This document shows positions 9,224 through 17,513 of a stretch of 64,000 bases of DNA, piece after piece (the stretch's first letter is position 1; every line of letters starts with the position of its first letter). The notes beneath the pieces were generated by a model that made no database searches, was not told where the DNA came from, and was given only the letters and a program-made list of their open reading frames with translations. A program made the translations under genes and the position numbers. Source of the stretch: Pinibacter soli (lineage in GTDB: Bacteria > Bacteroidota > Bacteroidia > Chitinophagales > Chitinophagaceae); assembly GCF_029961145.1 (NCBI RefSeq), contig NZ_JASBRG010000003.1, forward strand, positions 496,001-560,000. Direction: 5' to 3'.

Positions 9224-10210
9224 ATGAAGCTTAGTAAATTAATATTTGTACCTGCTCTTATAAGCCTCAGCGCATTAACGTCCTGCAGCGCACAAAAAAA
9301 GAATACAACCGCACCAAATGGCAATCCAATCGTTCGCGATATCTACACTGCTGATCCTTCTGCCCACGTATGGAAAGATGGTAGATTGTACGTATATCCA
9401 TCGCACGATGTAGCGCCACCAAAGGGCTGCGACCTGATGGATAAATACCATGTCTACTCAACAGATGATATGGTTCACTGGCGCGACGAAGGACAGATAC
9501 TTGAATCCAGCCAGGTATCCTGGGGAAGAAAAGAAGGAGGCTTCATGTGGGCGCCCGATTGTGCTTACAAGAACGGTACTTACTATTTTTATTTCCCGCA
9601 CCCAAGCGACACCAAATGGAACGACACGTGGAAGATTGGCGTCGCTACAAGCAAGTATCCTGCAAAAGATTTTAAAGTGCAGGGCTACATACAAGGTATT
9701 GAATCATTGATCGACCCTTGTGTATTTGTAGATGACGATGGACAAGCTTATTTCTATCATGGTGGTGGTGGAAAATGTATGGGCGGAAAATTGAAAGACA
9801 ACATGATGGAAGTAGACGGCCAATTGCAAAAGATGGAAGGCCTTGAAGATTTCCACGAAGCAACATGGGTACACAAACGCAATGGCGTTTATTATTTGTC
9901 TTACTCCGATAATCACGACAAAGATGGCAAGCACAATCAAATGCGTTACGCTACCAGTTCAAGTCCGTTAGGGCCATGGAAATACCAGGGTATCTATATG
10001 GATCCGACTGACAGCTACACCAATCACGGTTCTATTGTAGAGTTCAAGGGACAGTGGTATGCATTCTATCACAACAGTGTATTGTCACATCACGACTGGT
10101 TAAGATCAATTTGTGTTGACAAATTATTCTACAACGAAGACGGCACCATTAAGAAAGTGCAACAAACGATGGGCGTGATTGAAGAGAAGAAAGAAGTAAG
10201 CAGTAAATAA
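9224..10210 (+). CDS. GH43 family glycoside hydrolase lipoprotein, copy 1
   Basis: A 328-residue lipoprotein (lipobox LTSC, Cys about 22) with a single five-bladed GH43 domain. The expected catalytic base Asp is in IYTADPSAHVWKDGRLY, the pKa-tuning Asp in SLIDPCVFVDDDG, and the acid Glu in DFHEATWVHKRNGVYYLSYS. GH43 enzymes act mainly on arabinofuranosides or beta-xylosides; the subfamily cannot be read by eye. There is no C-terminal beta-sandwich, unlike many two-domain GH43 proteins. A close paralogue follows immediately, so the pair arose by tandem duplication. It is probably a surface side-chain-removing enzyme. Confidence 0.9.
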   Translation: MKLSKLIFVPALISLSALTSCSAQKKNTTAPNGNPIVRDIYTADPSAHVWKDGRLYVYPSHDVAPPKGCDLMDKYHVYSTDDMVHWRDEGQILESSQVSWGRKEGGFMWAPDCAYKNGTYYFYFPHPSDTKWNDTWKIGVATSKYPAKDFKVQGYIQGIESLIDPCVFVDDDGQAYFYHGGGGKCMGGKLKDNMMEVDGQLQKMEGLEDFHEATWVHKRNGVYYLSYSDNHDKDGKHNQMRYATSSSPLGPWKYQGIYMDPTDSYTNHGSIVEFKGQWYAFYHNSVLSHHDWLRSICVDKLFYNEDGTIKKVQQTMGVIEEKKEVSSK

Positions 10211-10219
10211 ATGAAAATT

Positions 10220-10247
10220 GTAGAGACAAGGCATGCCTTGTCTCTAC
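10220..10247. repeat. Perfect 28-bp palindrome (GTAGAGACAAGGCA x2)
   Basis: GTAGAGACAAGGCA at 10220-10233 is followed directly by its exact reverse complement at 10234-10247. It lies 10 bases after the GH43 copy 1 stop. It is followed at 10267 by gtaggggcgatcgtgttcgcc, a variant of the GGGGCGAATCGCATTCGCCC word at about 14524-14544. Similar GTAGAGAC palindromes are known as dispersed repeats in several bacterial groups (recollection, not searched). There is no T-run, so it is not a classic terminator. Confidence 0.8.
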
Positions 10248-10352
10248 GAAAAATTGAAAATGCCGTAGGGGCGATCGTGTTCGCCATCTCATACCATCAA
10301 CAATACATAAATAATAATCGGCGACACACCCTGTTAATTTTAAATAGAAAAA

Positions 10353-11342
10353 ATGATTCGCAAGCGCCATATCGAAATTTTCATCACACTGTGCTTTATC
10401 GCTTCTTGTTCATCCCACAAAGATGACCCGGCTCCGATACCGCCAAAGCAACCCAGCGTCTTTGACCTTCAACATAAGAACCCTTTTATTACCAATATGT
10501 ATACGGCCGATCCATCTGCTCACGTGTGGGCAGATGGAAGGTTGTATGTGTATCCGTCACACGATATTGCGCCACCACGCGGTTGCGATCTCATGGATCA
10601 ATACCATGTTTTTTCTACAGATGATATGGTAAACTGGCGGGATGAAGGTCAGATATTACAAGCGAGCCAGGTATCGTGGGGTACACCGGAAGGCAACTTT
10701 ATGTGGGCGCCGGATTGTGCTTACAAGAATGGCACATACTATTTTTATTTCCCTCATCCAAGCGCTGCTCCCTGGAACACAAACTGGAAGATAGGAGTGG
10801 CAACAAGCACAAAACCTGCAAGCGATTTTGTTGTGCAAAAATATATCGATGGTCTTGAATCATTGATCGATCCATGTGTATTTGTAGATGATGATGGACA
10901 AGCATATTTATATTATGGAGGCGGTGGAAAATGCATGGGCGGGAAATTAAAAGACAACATGATGGAAATTAATGGCAGCATGCAAAATATGCTGGGCCTG
11001 CAGGATTTTCACGAAGCAACATGGGTTCATAAACGCAACGGCATTTACTATTTATCTTATGCCGACAACTATAGCGAAAACAACAGAGGTAATCGCATGC
11101 GTTATGCCACCAGCAACAATCCTTTGGGTCCATGGACATACAAAGGTGTTTATATTGATCAAACAGGAAGTTCCACCAACCACGGCTCTATTGTAGAGTA
11201 CAAGGGACAGTGGTATGCTTTTTATCATAACTCGAATCTTACCGGCAACGACTGGCTAAGGTCCATCTGTGTAGATACTTTGGGCTACACACCAAACGGC
11301 AACATTAAAATGGTTTACCAAACAAGAAAAGGAAGCAACTAA
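10353..11342 (+). CDS. GH43 family glycoside hydrolase lipoprotein, copy 2
   Basis: A 329-residue lipoprotein (lipobox FIASC, Cys about 19). It is nearly collinear with copy 1 through the blocks TADPSAHVW, GCDLMD, MWAPDCAYKNGTYYFYFPHP, SLIDPCVFVDDDG, GGGGKCMGGKLKDNMME, DFHEATWVHKRNG and NHGSIVE. All three expected catalytic acids are kept. The signal peptides and the linkers before the domain are unrelated, so only the catalytic part is conserved. Two such GH43 genes side by side recall xyloglucan loci with paired arabinofuranosidases, but these are single-domain proteins. The substrate remains open. Confidence 0.9.
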   Translation: MIRKRHIEIFITLCFIASCSSHKDDPAPIPPKQPSVFDLQHKNPFITNMYTADPSAHVWADGRLYVYPSHDIAPPRGCDLMDQYHVFSTDDMVNWRDEGQILQASQVSWGTPEGNFMWAPDCAYKNGTYYFYFPHPSAAPWNTNWKIGVATSTKPASDFVVQKYIDGLESLIDPCVFVDDDGQAYLYYGGGGKCMGGKLKDNMMEINGSMQNMLGLQDFHEATWVHKRNGIYYLSYADNYSENNRGNRMRYATSNNPLGPWTYKGVYIDQTGSSTNHGSIVEYKGQWYAFYHNSNLTGNDWLRSICVDTLGYTPNGNIKMVYQTRKGSN

Positions 11343-11354
11343 AAAACAAACAGC

Positions 11355-12656
11355 ATGAAAAATATTACGAGGTTATCTCTTAGCATATCGGCGGCAGTGC
11401 TGCTTTTTGCAGCTTGCTCAAAGAGTACTCCTGTTACCAATCCAAATGGTGGTAACAATGGTGGCAATACCGGAGGCAACAACGGCGGGTCTAATCCACC
11501 GGTCACCTGGCCATCACCGGCAGGAGATGTGGTAGGAAAAATAACAGTCGGCTACCAGGGATGGTTTGCCTGCATTGGCGATAAGTCACCGATCAATGGA
11601 TGGTGGCATTGGACACAGGACTGGTCAAAAATTCCGTCGCCAACAAATAAAGGCATGGTGTCATGGCCCGATATGAAGGAGTACACAAACAAATATCCTA
11701 CTGCGTTCGCAAACCTCAATAGCGGCGCACCTGCAACATTGTTTTCTTCTTTCGATGATCAAACTGTAGATGTGCAGTTTTCCTGGATGAAACAATACGG
11801 CATTGATTGTGCAGCATTGCAACGCTTCAATCCAACCGGTGGCGAAGGCCCGATCCGCGATGCTGTGACTGTGAAAGTAAAAGCCTCTGCAGAAAAATAC
11901 GGTGTAAAGTTCTACATCATGTACGATGTAAGCGGCTGGACAAATATGCAAACAGAAATGAAGAATGATTGGAAGAACAAAATGAAAGCTTACACTTCAT
12001 CTTCTATGTATGCAAAACAAAATGGTAAGCCGGTGGTTTGTATCTGGGGCTTTGGCTTCAATGATGGCAACCACAACTTCGATGTGGCACAATGCCTTGA
12101 TGTGATACAGTTTTTCAAGGATCAGGGTTGTTACGTAATCGGTGGGGTGCCCACTCACTGGCGCGACCAGAACAGCGATTCAAGAGCCGGTTTTATTAGT
12201 GTGTATAAAGCCTTCAATATGCTTTCACCGTGGATGGTGGGTCGTATGAGCACCATCATTGACGAAGATAATTTTTACGTTAATGTCAATACACCTGATC
12301 TTGCATATTGCAAACAATATGGTATCGATTACCAACCTTGCGTACTACCGGGAGATCTGCAATCGGGCCACCGCAAGCATGGCGATTTTATGTGGAGACA
12401 ATTTTACAACATGGTTAAATTAGGTGTGCAGGGAATTTACATCTCCATGTTTGATGAATACAACGAAAGCAACCAGATCGCAAAAACCGCGGCCACGCAA
12501 GCCGACGTGCCTGCCGGCTCCGGTTTCCTTTCACTTGATGAAGACGGAACCGCATGCTCTTCCGACTACTACCTGCGTTTGACGAACGATGGAGGAAAGA
12601 TGCTGAAGAAAACCATTTCGCTTACGTCGACAAGGCCCACGAAACCGGTGGAATAA
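11355..12656 (+). CDS. GH71/99-like glycoside hydrolase lipoprotein
   Basis: A 433-residue lipoprotein (lipobox LFAAC, Cys about 21) with a Gly/Asn-rich linker at about 34-53 and then a (beta/alpha)8-type domain. Blocks are KITVGYQGWFACIGD, WWHWTQDW, LFSSFDDQTVDVQFSWMKQYGID, YIMYDVSGW, IWGFGFNDGNHN, GVPTHWRD, LSPWMVGRM and IYISMFDEYNES. This pattern is that of proteins named GH71/99-like (endo-alpha-mannosidase / alpha-glucanase clan). The reaction of this bacterial group is not established to my knowledge. The acidic residues in FDDQ, YDVSG and FDEYNE are the likely active-site candidates. A second copy is the C-terminal domain of the fusion at 14,803. Confidence 0.8.
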   Translation: MKNITRLSLSISAAVLLFAACSKSTPVTNPNGGNNGGNTGGNNGGSNPPVTWPSPAGDVVGKITVGYQGWFACIGDKSPINGWWHWTQDWSKIPSPTNKGMVSWPDMKEYTNKYPTAFANLNSGAPATLFSSFDDQTVDVQFSWMKQYGIDCAALQRFNPTGGEGPIRDAVTVKVKASAEKYGVKFYIMYDVSGWTNMQTEMKNDWKNKMKAYTSSSMYAKQNGKPVVCIWGFGFNDGNHNFDVAQCLDVIQFFKDQGCYVIGGVPTHWRDQNSDSRAGFISVYKAFNMLSPWMVGRMSTIIDEDNFYVNVNTPDLAYCKQYGIDYQPCVLPGDLQSGHRKHGDFMWRQFYNMVKLGVQGIYISMFDEYNESNQIAKTAATQADVPAGSGFLSLDEDGTACSSDYYLRLTNDGGKMLKKTISLTSTRPTKPVE

Positions 12657-12760
12657 CTGAATAAACTGAATGGACTGAATAAACTGAGCTGTGAATGTCA
12701 AACAGCAAAATTGATTATGAGCTTCCGTTACTCAGTTATTCAGTTCATTCAGTTATTACT
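12657..12760. repeat. Word-type inverted repeat (actgaataaactga)
   Basis: The left arm at about 12657-12688 repeats the word ctgaataaactgaa/actgaat. It pairs with about 12731-12758 (ctcagttattcagttcattc). It starts directly after the GH71/99-like stop. The open frame of the next gene runs back into this element, which argues that translation really starts downstream at 12,779 or 12,788. Confidence 0.7.
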
Positions 12761-12787
12761 AAATTCGTGCTCCATCAAATGACCAAC

Positions 12788-14497
12788 ATGAAAAGTGTTT
12801 TCTTCATTCTTGGTGCAATTGTGGTTTTTAATAACGCAAGTGCACAAGAAGAAATACCTGCTGCAACCTTTTGCAATCCTATAAACCTTAGTTATCGCTT
12901 TTGCCTGGATACCCCTTCCAGAAGAGAGGCCGCGGATCCTTCAATGATTTTATTTAAGGGAGAATATTATTTGTTTGCCTCAAAATCCGGCGGCTATTTT
13001 CATTCAACGGATCTCATAAAATGGGATCTTATTAAAAGCAATATCTTACCCCTTGAAGATTACGCACCGACTGCTGTTGTAGTAGATGATGAAATCTATT
13101 TCAATGCTTCCGGCAACGCTTCACATAAAATCTATAAAACCAAAGACCCCAAGACTGATAGCTGGGAACTGGTGACTGATAAGTTTCCTATTTCGACAAC
13201 AGATCCAATGTTGTTTCTTGATGATGATCATCGTCTTTACTATTACTATGGTTGCTCAGACAAAGAACCTTTACATGCAGTAGAACTTGATCTGCACAAT
13301 AACCTGCAACCAATAGGAAAGGCGGTGAACACTATTTACGCCAATAAGTCAAAGTACGGCTGGGAGAGACCCGGCGATTATAACGATGGCACGGCCGCAC
13401 CATGGATGGAAGGCTCATGGATGAACAAATACAACGGAAAATATTATTTGCAATATGCTTGTCCCGGCACGCAATTCAAAAGCTATGCTGATGGTTTGTA
13501 TGTAGCGGACAATCCCCTTGGGCCTTTTGTGTTGAGCAAGAATAATCCTTTTGCGTACAAACCGGAGGGCTTTGCAAACGGTGCAGGACATGGCAGCACA
13601 TTTAAAGATAAGTATGGCAACTACTGGCACATCGGCACGGTGAGTATTTCAATAAAACATATGTTCGAAAGACGTTTGTCTTTGTTCCCTGTGTTCTTTG
13701 ATAACGATGGCGAAATGACCGCCTACACAGGCTTTGGCGATTACCCGATGATGGTGCCTGCAAAAAAAATATCAGGCAGCGCTGAACTGTTTCCGGGCTG
13801 GATGTTGCTGTCTTACAACAAAAAAGTGGAGGTCTCTTCTTCGTTGAGTGATCATCACCCGCAGGCGGCGACGGACGAAGATATAAGAACCTGGTGGAGT
13901 GCTGCAACCAATAAAAAAGGCGAATTCATCACAGTTGATCTTGGCAGCGTTACAACAGCCAGCGCTATTCAAATCAATTTCGCCGAACAGAATACTTCTA
14001 TTTTAGGTCGTACTGAAAACATGGCGTATCAATACAAACTGGAATATTCTGTTGATAACAAAAATTGGAAAATTATTGTGGACAAATCACAAAACAATGT
14101 AGATGCGCCACACGACTATGTACAACTTCCGAAGCCTTTGCCAGTGCGTTACGTGCGATTAACAAATGTGCAAGTGCCTTCGGGAAATTTTGCCGTATCT
14201 GATTTGCGTGTGTTTGGCAAGGCAAATGTAAAACCGGTGAAAGAAGTTACGTCATTCAACATTGAAAGAGATAAAGACAAAGCAGTAGTAAAGCTTACAT
14301 GGAACAAAGATGTGAATGCAACTGGTTATAATATCCGTTTTGGAACGGACAAAAACAAGTTGTACGAAAACTATTTCGTTTACGGAAAAAACGAAATAAT
14401 CATAAGAACCCTGAATGCTGATTTGCGGTATTATTTTTCGATAGATGCATTTAATGAGGCGGGCGTTGTGAAAGGAAAGAAGATAATTGAAAATTGA
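12788..14497 (+). CDS. GH43-like hydrolase with CBM32-like and Fn3 modules
   Basis: From ATG 12788 the product is 569 residues with a plain signal peptide (MKSVFFILGAIVVFNNASA). ATG 12779 is an alternative; the frame from 12,695 is rejected because it translates the inverted repeat. Residues about 25-330 are a GH43-like propeller (REAADPSMILFKGEYYLFAS, TTDPMLFLDDDHRLYYYYG, WMEGSWMNKYNGKYYLQYA, GHGSTF). Residues about 350-480 are an F5/8 type C (CBM32-like) domain (DEDIRTWWSAATNKKGEFI, VRYVRLTNVQVPSGNFAVSD). Residues about 485-565 are a fibronectin type III-like domain. It is probably a secreted exo-acting enzyme on decorated glycan ends. Confidence 0.85.
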   Translation: MKSVFFILGAIVVFNNASAQEEIPAATFCNPINLSYRFCLDTPSRREAADPSMILFKGEYYLFASKSGGYFHSTDLIKWDLIKSNILPLEDYAPTAVVVDDEIYFNASGNASHKIYKTKDPKTDSWELVTDKFPISTTDPMLFLDDDHRLYYYYGCSDKEPLHAVELDLHNNLQPIGKAVNTIYANKSKYGWERPGDYNDGTAAPWMEGSWMNKYNGKYYLQYACPGTQFKSYADGLYVADNPLGPFVLSKNNPFAYKPEGFANGAGHGSTFKDKYGNYWHIGTVSISIKHMFERRLSLFPVFFDNDGEMTAYTGFGDYPMMVPAKKISGSAELFPGWMLLSYNKKVEVSSSLSDHHPQAATDEDIRTWWSAATNKKGEFITVDLGSVTTASAIQINFAEQNTSILGRTENMAYQYKLEYSVDNKNWKIIVDKSQNNVDAPHDYVQLPKPLPVRYVRLTNVQVPSGNFAVSDLRVFGKANVKPVKEVTSFNIERDKDKAVVKLTWNKDVNATGYNIRFGTDKNKLYENYFVYGKNEIIIRTLNADLRYYFSIDAFNEAGVVKGKKIIEN

Positions 14498-14802
14498 AAG
14501 TTGAAAGTTGAAAATGGGTACGTAGGGGCGAATCGCATTCGCCCTTTCGCACCATCACGATTTCCAGTAATCTGCTCTCCGAGCTTTTAGCTTCGGAAGC
14601 TTATTCTATCGCCTCTGGCGATTAGGTTATTGAAGGCAATAGAATAATACTGCAAGACTGTAAGTCTTGCAGAGCAGTGAGTAGAATTGCTGCAGTACAA
14701 GTGAGTGATACAACGATGCCGATCAAAAAACAAATGCTTGTCCCAAAAAATATCCGCGTAAATCAGTCCAGGCAGTGTCATCTGCGTGCCAAAAGCAAAA
14801 AA
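14498..14802. repeat. Composite of several palindromic words
   Basis: A 305-bp gap made almost wholly of stacked repeat words: attgaaagttgaaagttgaa at 14488-14512, GGGGCGAATCGCATTCGCCC at about 14524-14544, the hairpin atcgcctctggcgat near 14608-14622, ttattctat/atagaataat arms near 14600 and 14640, the perfect 21-bp palindrome TGCAAGACTGTAAGTCTTGCA at 14651-14671, and the tccgcgtaaatcagt/cagtgtcatctgcgtgc word at about 14751-14790 shared with the start of the window. A frame opens at 14,677 through this region into the next gene, but its residues are low-quality and unlike a signal peptide. Confidence 0.75.
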
Positions 14803-17388
14803 ATGACCAACATGAAAAGGATATTAACCAGCGCATTGTTATTGCTCGGCTTGGTTGCGCAAGCACAAATAAAACGCATCACCTGCATTGGTGCCAGCAT
14901 TACAGAAGGAGCCAGAATCGAGAGTCCGAAAGAAAATTCATTTCCCGGCCAGTTGCAGGCAATGCTTGGAAAAAGTTATGTAGTCGGCAACTATGGCGTG
15001 AGCAGTACAACCATGTTGAAACATGGCAATTATCCTTATTGGAAAACGGAGGCGTACAAAGCAGCACTGCAAAGCAATCCCGACGTGGTTTTCATCGATC
15101 TTGGCGGCAACGATGCAAAAGCAATTAATCGTCCCTTCTATAACGAAATGGAACAAGACACGCGGGACATGATTCGTTCCTTCACATCATTGCCAACTCA
15201 CCCAAGAGTAATTGTGTTGTTGCCTTTCAAATCGTTTGAAACAGACACTATGCAGATATGGGACAAAACGATTGTAGAAGAAGTAACGCCGCGCATCCAA
15301 AAAGCGGCGTATGAAGAAGGTGTTGAATTGCTCGATATTCATTCCTTGCTAAGCGACAAACCTGAATTGTTTCCCGACAAAATTCATCCCAATAAAGACG
15401 GCGCAGGCATAGTTGCGAAAAGATTGTTTCAGCAGATCACACAAAATATGGATACGCAGTTCGATCTGTTCAGGAACTTTAATCAGTCTTATACAACAAC
15501 TGATTTCAAAGGATATGCATGCGCGGAATTCAAAATTGATGGCCACGATTGCAAAGTGGTAAAACCTAAGCGTGTTGCGAAAAACGCACCCTGGATATGG
15601 CGTGCAAGGTTTTGGGCACATGAACCGCAAACAGATATTGCTTTGCTGGAGCGAGGCTTCCATCTTATATATTGTGATGTGGCAGAATTGATGGGCAACA
15701 AAGTTGCTATTGAAACGTGGAACAAATTTTATGCAATGCTTCACAAAGCAGGGCTTGGTCAAAAAGGAGTATTGGAAGGCATGAGTCGCGGCGGTGTATA
15801 TGCACTGAATTGGGCTGCGGCAAATCCTGACAAAGTGAGCGCAGTGTACGTCGACAATCCTTTGCTGGATTGCAAAGTGCTGGCGAGAGATATGGACAAG
15901 GATCTCGGTCAGATGACAAAAGACTTCATGGATGCATACAATCTCAAAAGCAAAGCAGATATTCAAAACTTCAGGGGAAGTCCGATTGATAAAACAAAAG
16001 CAATTGCCAGGGAACATTATCCCATCTTGGTACTTTGCGCAGAGAACGATGAATACGTGCCGCCCGGCGAACAGGCTATTCCTTTTCAGGAAAAAATGAA
16101 GGCAGAAGGAGGCGATGTGAAAGTTATTATTAAGGAAGGGTTTAAACATCATCCACACAGTTTTCCCAATCCTACACCAATTGTCGACTTTATATTAAAT
16201 GCTGTCGATAAAGATTTCTATCTTTCTGAAAAAAGATACGATTCTTATAAAGGCCTTGTTATGGCGGGCTATCAGGGCTGGTTCAGTGCACCCGGTGACG
16301 GTGCGGACAGAGGTTGGTATCATTATCTAGGCCGTGATGGTTTTCATCCGGGTTCCACAAAAGTGGACATGTGGCCAGACGTGTCTGAATATGACAAGAC
16401 ATATAAAACAGATTTCAGGTTCGCCAATGATAGTCCTGCTTATGTGTTCAGTTCGTATGATGAATCATCTGTAAATACTCATTTTCGCTGGATGCGTGAG
16501 TATGGTATTGACGGTGTGTTTGTGCAGCGATTTGTGACGGAAATAAAAAGAGAGAAAAGTTACAACCAGCTAAACAAAGTCTTTAACTCAGCCATTCAAG
16601 CGGCGAACATAAATGATCGTGCCATTAGTGTTATGTATGACCTTAGCGGTATGGAACCGGGCGATGAGCAGTTGGTGTTGAAAGACATTGATTACTTGTC
16701 TTCAACTTATGACATCAAAAAAAGAAGCACGAATACTTCGTACCTGTTTCATAACGGCAAACCGTTGGTGGCGGTGTGGGGCGTAGGTTTTAACGATAAA
16801 AGGAAATATGGTTTTAAAGAAGCCGATATCATTATTGATGCATTGATTGAAAGAGGATTCAGCGTGTTGATCGGTGTGCCAACACATTGGCGGAAACTGG
16901 AGATGGATGCCATCGACGATACAATGCTTCATCATCTGATTCGCAAATGCGATGTGGTGATGCCGTGGTTTGTGGGACGCTATAACGAAAATACGTTTGC
17001 TCCATTTGCTCAGTTAGTGAAAGATGACATTGCATGGTGCAAAGAGAATAAAGTGGATTATGCGCCATTAGCTTTTCCGGGATTTTCGTGGTTGAACATG
17101 GCGAAGAATTCAAAACCTATTCCCAGAAATCGCGGGAGTTTTTATTGGAAGCAGTTTTCAAGCTATATAGGCAGCGGTGCTGAAATGCTTTACCTTGCAA
17201 TGTTTGACGAGATAGATGAAGGGACGGCCATTTTTAAATGTGCCACTGAAGTGCCCGTTGGCCCGAGTCCATTTGTTGCAATAGACAGTGATCTCGGCAG
17301 CGATTATTATTTATGGCTCGCCGGGCAGGCAACGAAAATGCTGAGGAAAGAAATTCCTTTTACAAACACGATACCGAAGAGAAATTAA
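14803..17388 (+). CDS. SGNH esterase / alpha-beta hydrolase / GH71/99-like fusion
   Basis: An 861-residue secreted protein from ATG 14803 (or 14812), starting with MTNMKRILTSALLLLGL. Residues about 22-225 are an SGNH/GDSL esterase: Ser in CIGASITEG, Gly in GNYGVSS, Asn in DLGGNDAK, Asp/His in DKIHPNKDG. Residues about 245-465 are an alpha/beta hydrolase: nucleophile Ser in EGMSRGG near 328, Asp in CAENDEYVPP near 416, His in KHHPHSF near 450. Residues about 482-861 are a GH71/99-like domain (MAGYQGWFSAPGD, YVFSSYDESSVNTHFRWM, GVPTHWRK, MPWFVGR, YLAMFDEID). All three active sites look intact. It probably deacylates and cleaves the same glycan. I know of no characterised protein with this order. 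Confidence 0.85.
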   Translation: MTNMKRILTSALLLLGLVAQAQIKRITCIGASITEGARIESPKENSFPGQLQAMLGKSYVVGNYGVSSTTMLKHGNYPYWKTEAYKAALQSNPDVVFIDLGGNDAKAINRPFYNEMEQDTRDMIRSFTSLPTHPRVIVLLPFKSFETDTMQIWDKTIVEEVTPRIQKAAYEEGVELLDIHSLLSDKPELFPDKIHPNKDGAGIVAKRLFQQITQNMDTQFDLFRNFNQSYTTTDFKGYACAEFKIDGHDCKVVKPKRVAKNAPWIWRARFWAHEPQTDIALLERGFHLIYCDVAELMGNKVAIETWNKFYAMLHKAGLGQKGVLEGMSRGGVYALNWAAANPDKVSAVYVDNPLLDCKVLARDMDKDLGQMTKDFMDAYNLKSKADIQNFRGSPIDKTKAIAREHYPILVLCAENDEYVPPGEQAIPFQEKMKAEGGDVKVIIKEGFKHHPHSFPNPTPIVDFILNAVDKDFYLSEKRYDSYKGLVMAGYQGWFSAPGDGADRGWYHYLGRDGFHPGSTKVDMWPDVSEYDKTYKTDFRFANDSPAYVFSSYDESSVNTHFRWMREYGIDGVFVQRFVTEIKREKSYNQLNKVFNSAIQAANINDRAISVMYDLSGMEPGDEQLVLKDIDYLSSTYDIKKRSTNTSYLFHNGKPLVAVWGVGFNDKRKYGFKEADIIIDALIERGFSVLIGVPTHWRKLEMDAIDDTMLHHLIRKCDVVMPWFVGRYNENTFAPFAQLVKDDIAWCKENKVDYAPLAFPGFSWLNMAKNSKPIPRNRGSFYWKQFSSYIGSGAEMLYLAMFDEIDEGTAIFKCATEVPVGPSPFVAIDSDLGSDYYLWLAGQATKMLRKEIPFTNTIPKRN

Positions 17389-17500
17389 GAATTAATTGGG
17401 TGACACTAAGATCGTTACTGGAAATTTGAGCAGGTGCAGCATTTCATGATGCTGTCTTTGCGCCTTATTTCCTTTGCGTCTTTGCGTGAAATCTAAATGC
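17389..17500. repeat. Word repeats (ctttgcg; gcagcat hairpin)
   Basis: The gap between the fusion enzyme and the GH3 gene. It holds the small hairpin CAGCATTTCATGATGCTG near 17436-17453 and then the iterated word tttgcgccttatttcctttgcg/tctttgcgtgaaat at about 17456-17492. The latter is the same ctttgcg word as in the first 150 bases of the window. Only one arm of the ctttgcg word is seen here. Confidence 0.55.
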
Positions 17501-17513
17501 AAAATCCATAATA

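Noticed and set aside
15349..16158. 269-codon antisense frame inside the fusion enzyme
   Set aside because: It is Cys/His/Phe-rich shadow sequence opposite clear SGNH and hydrolase motifs.
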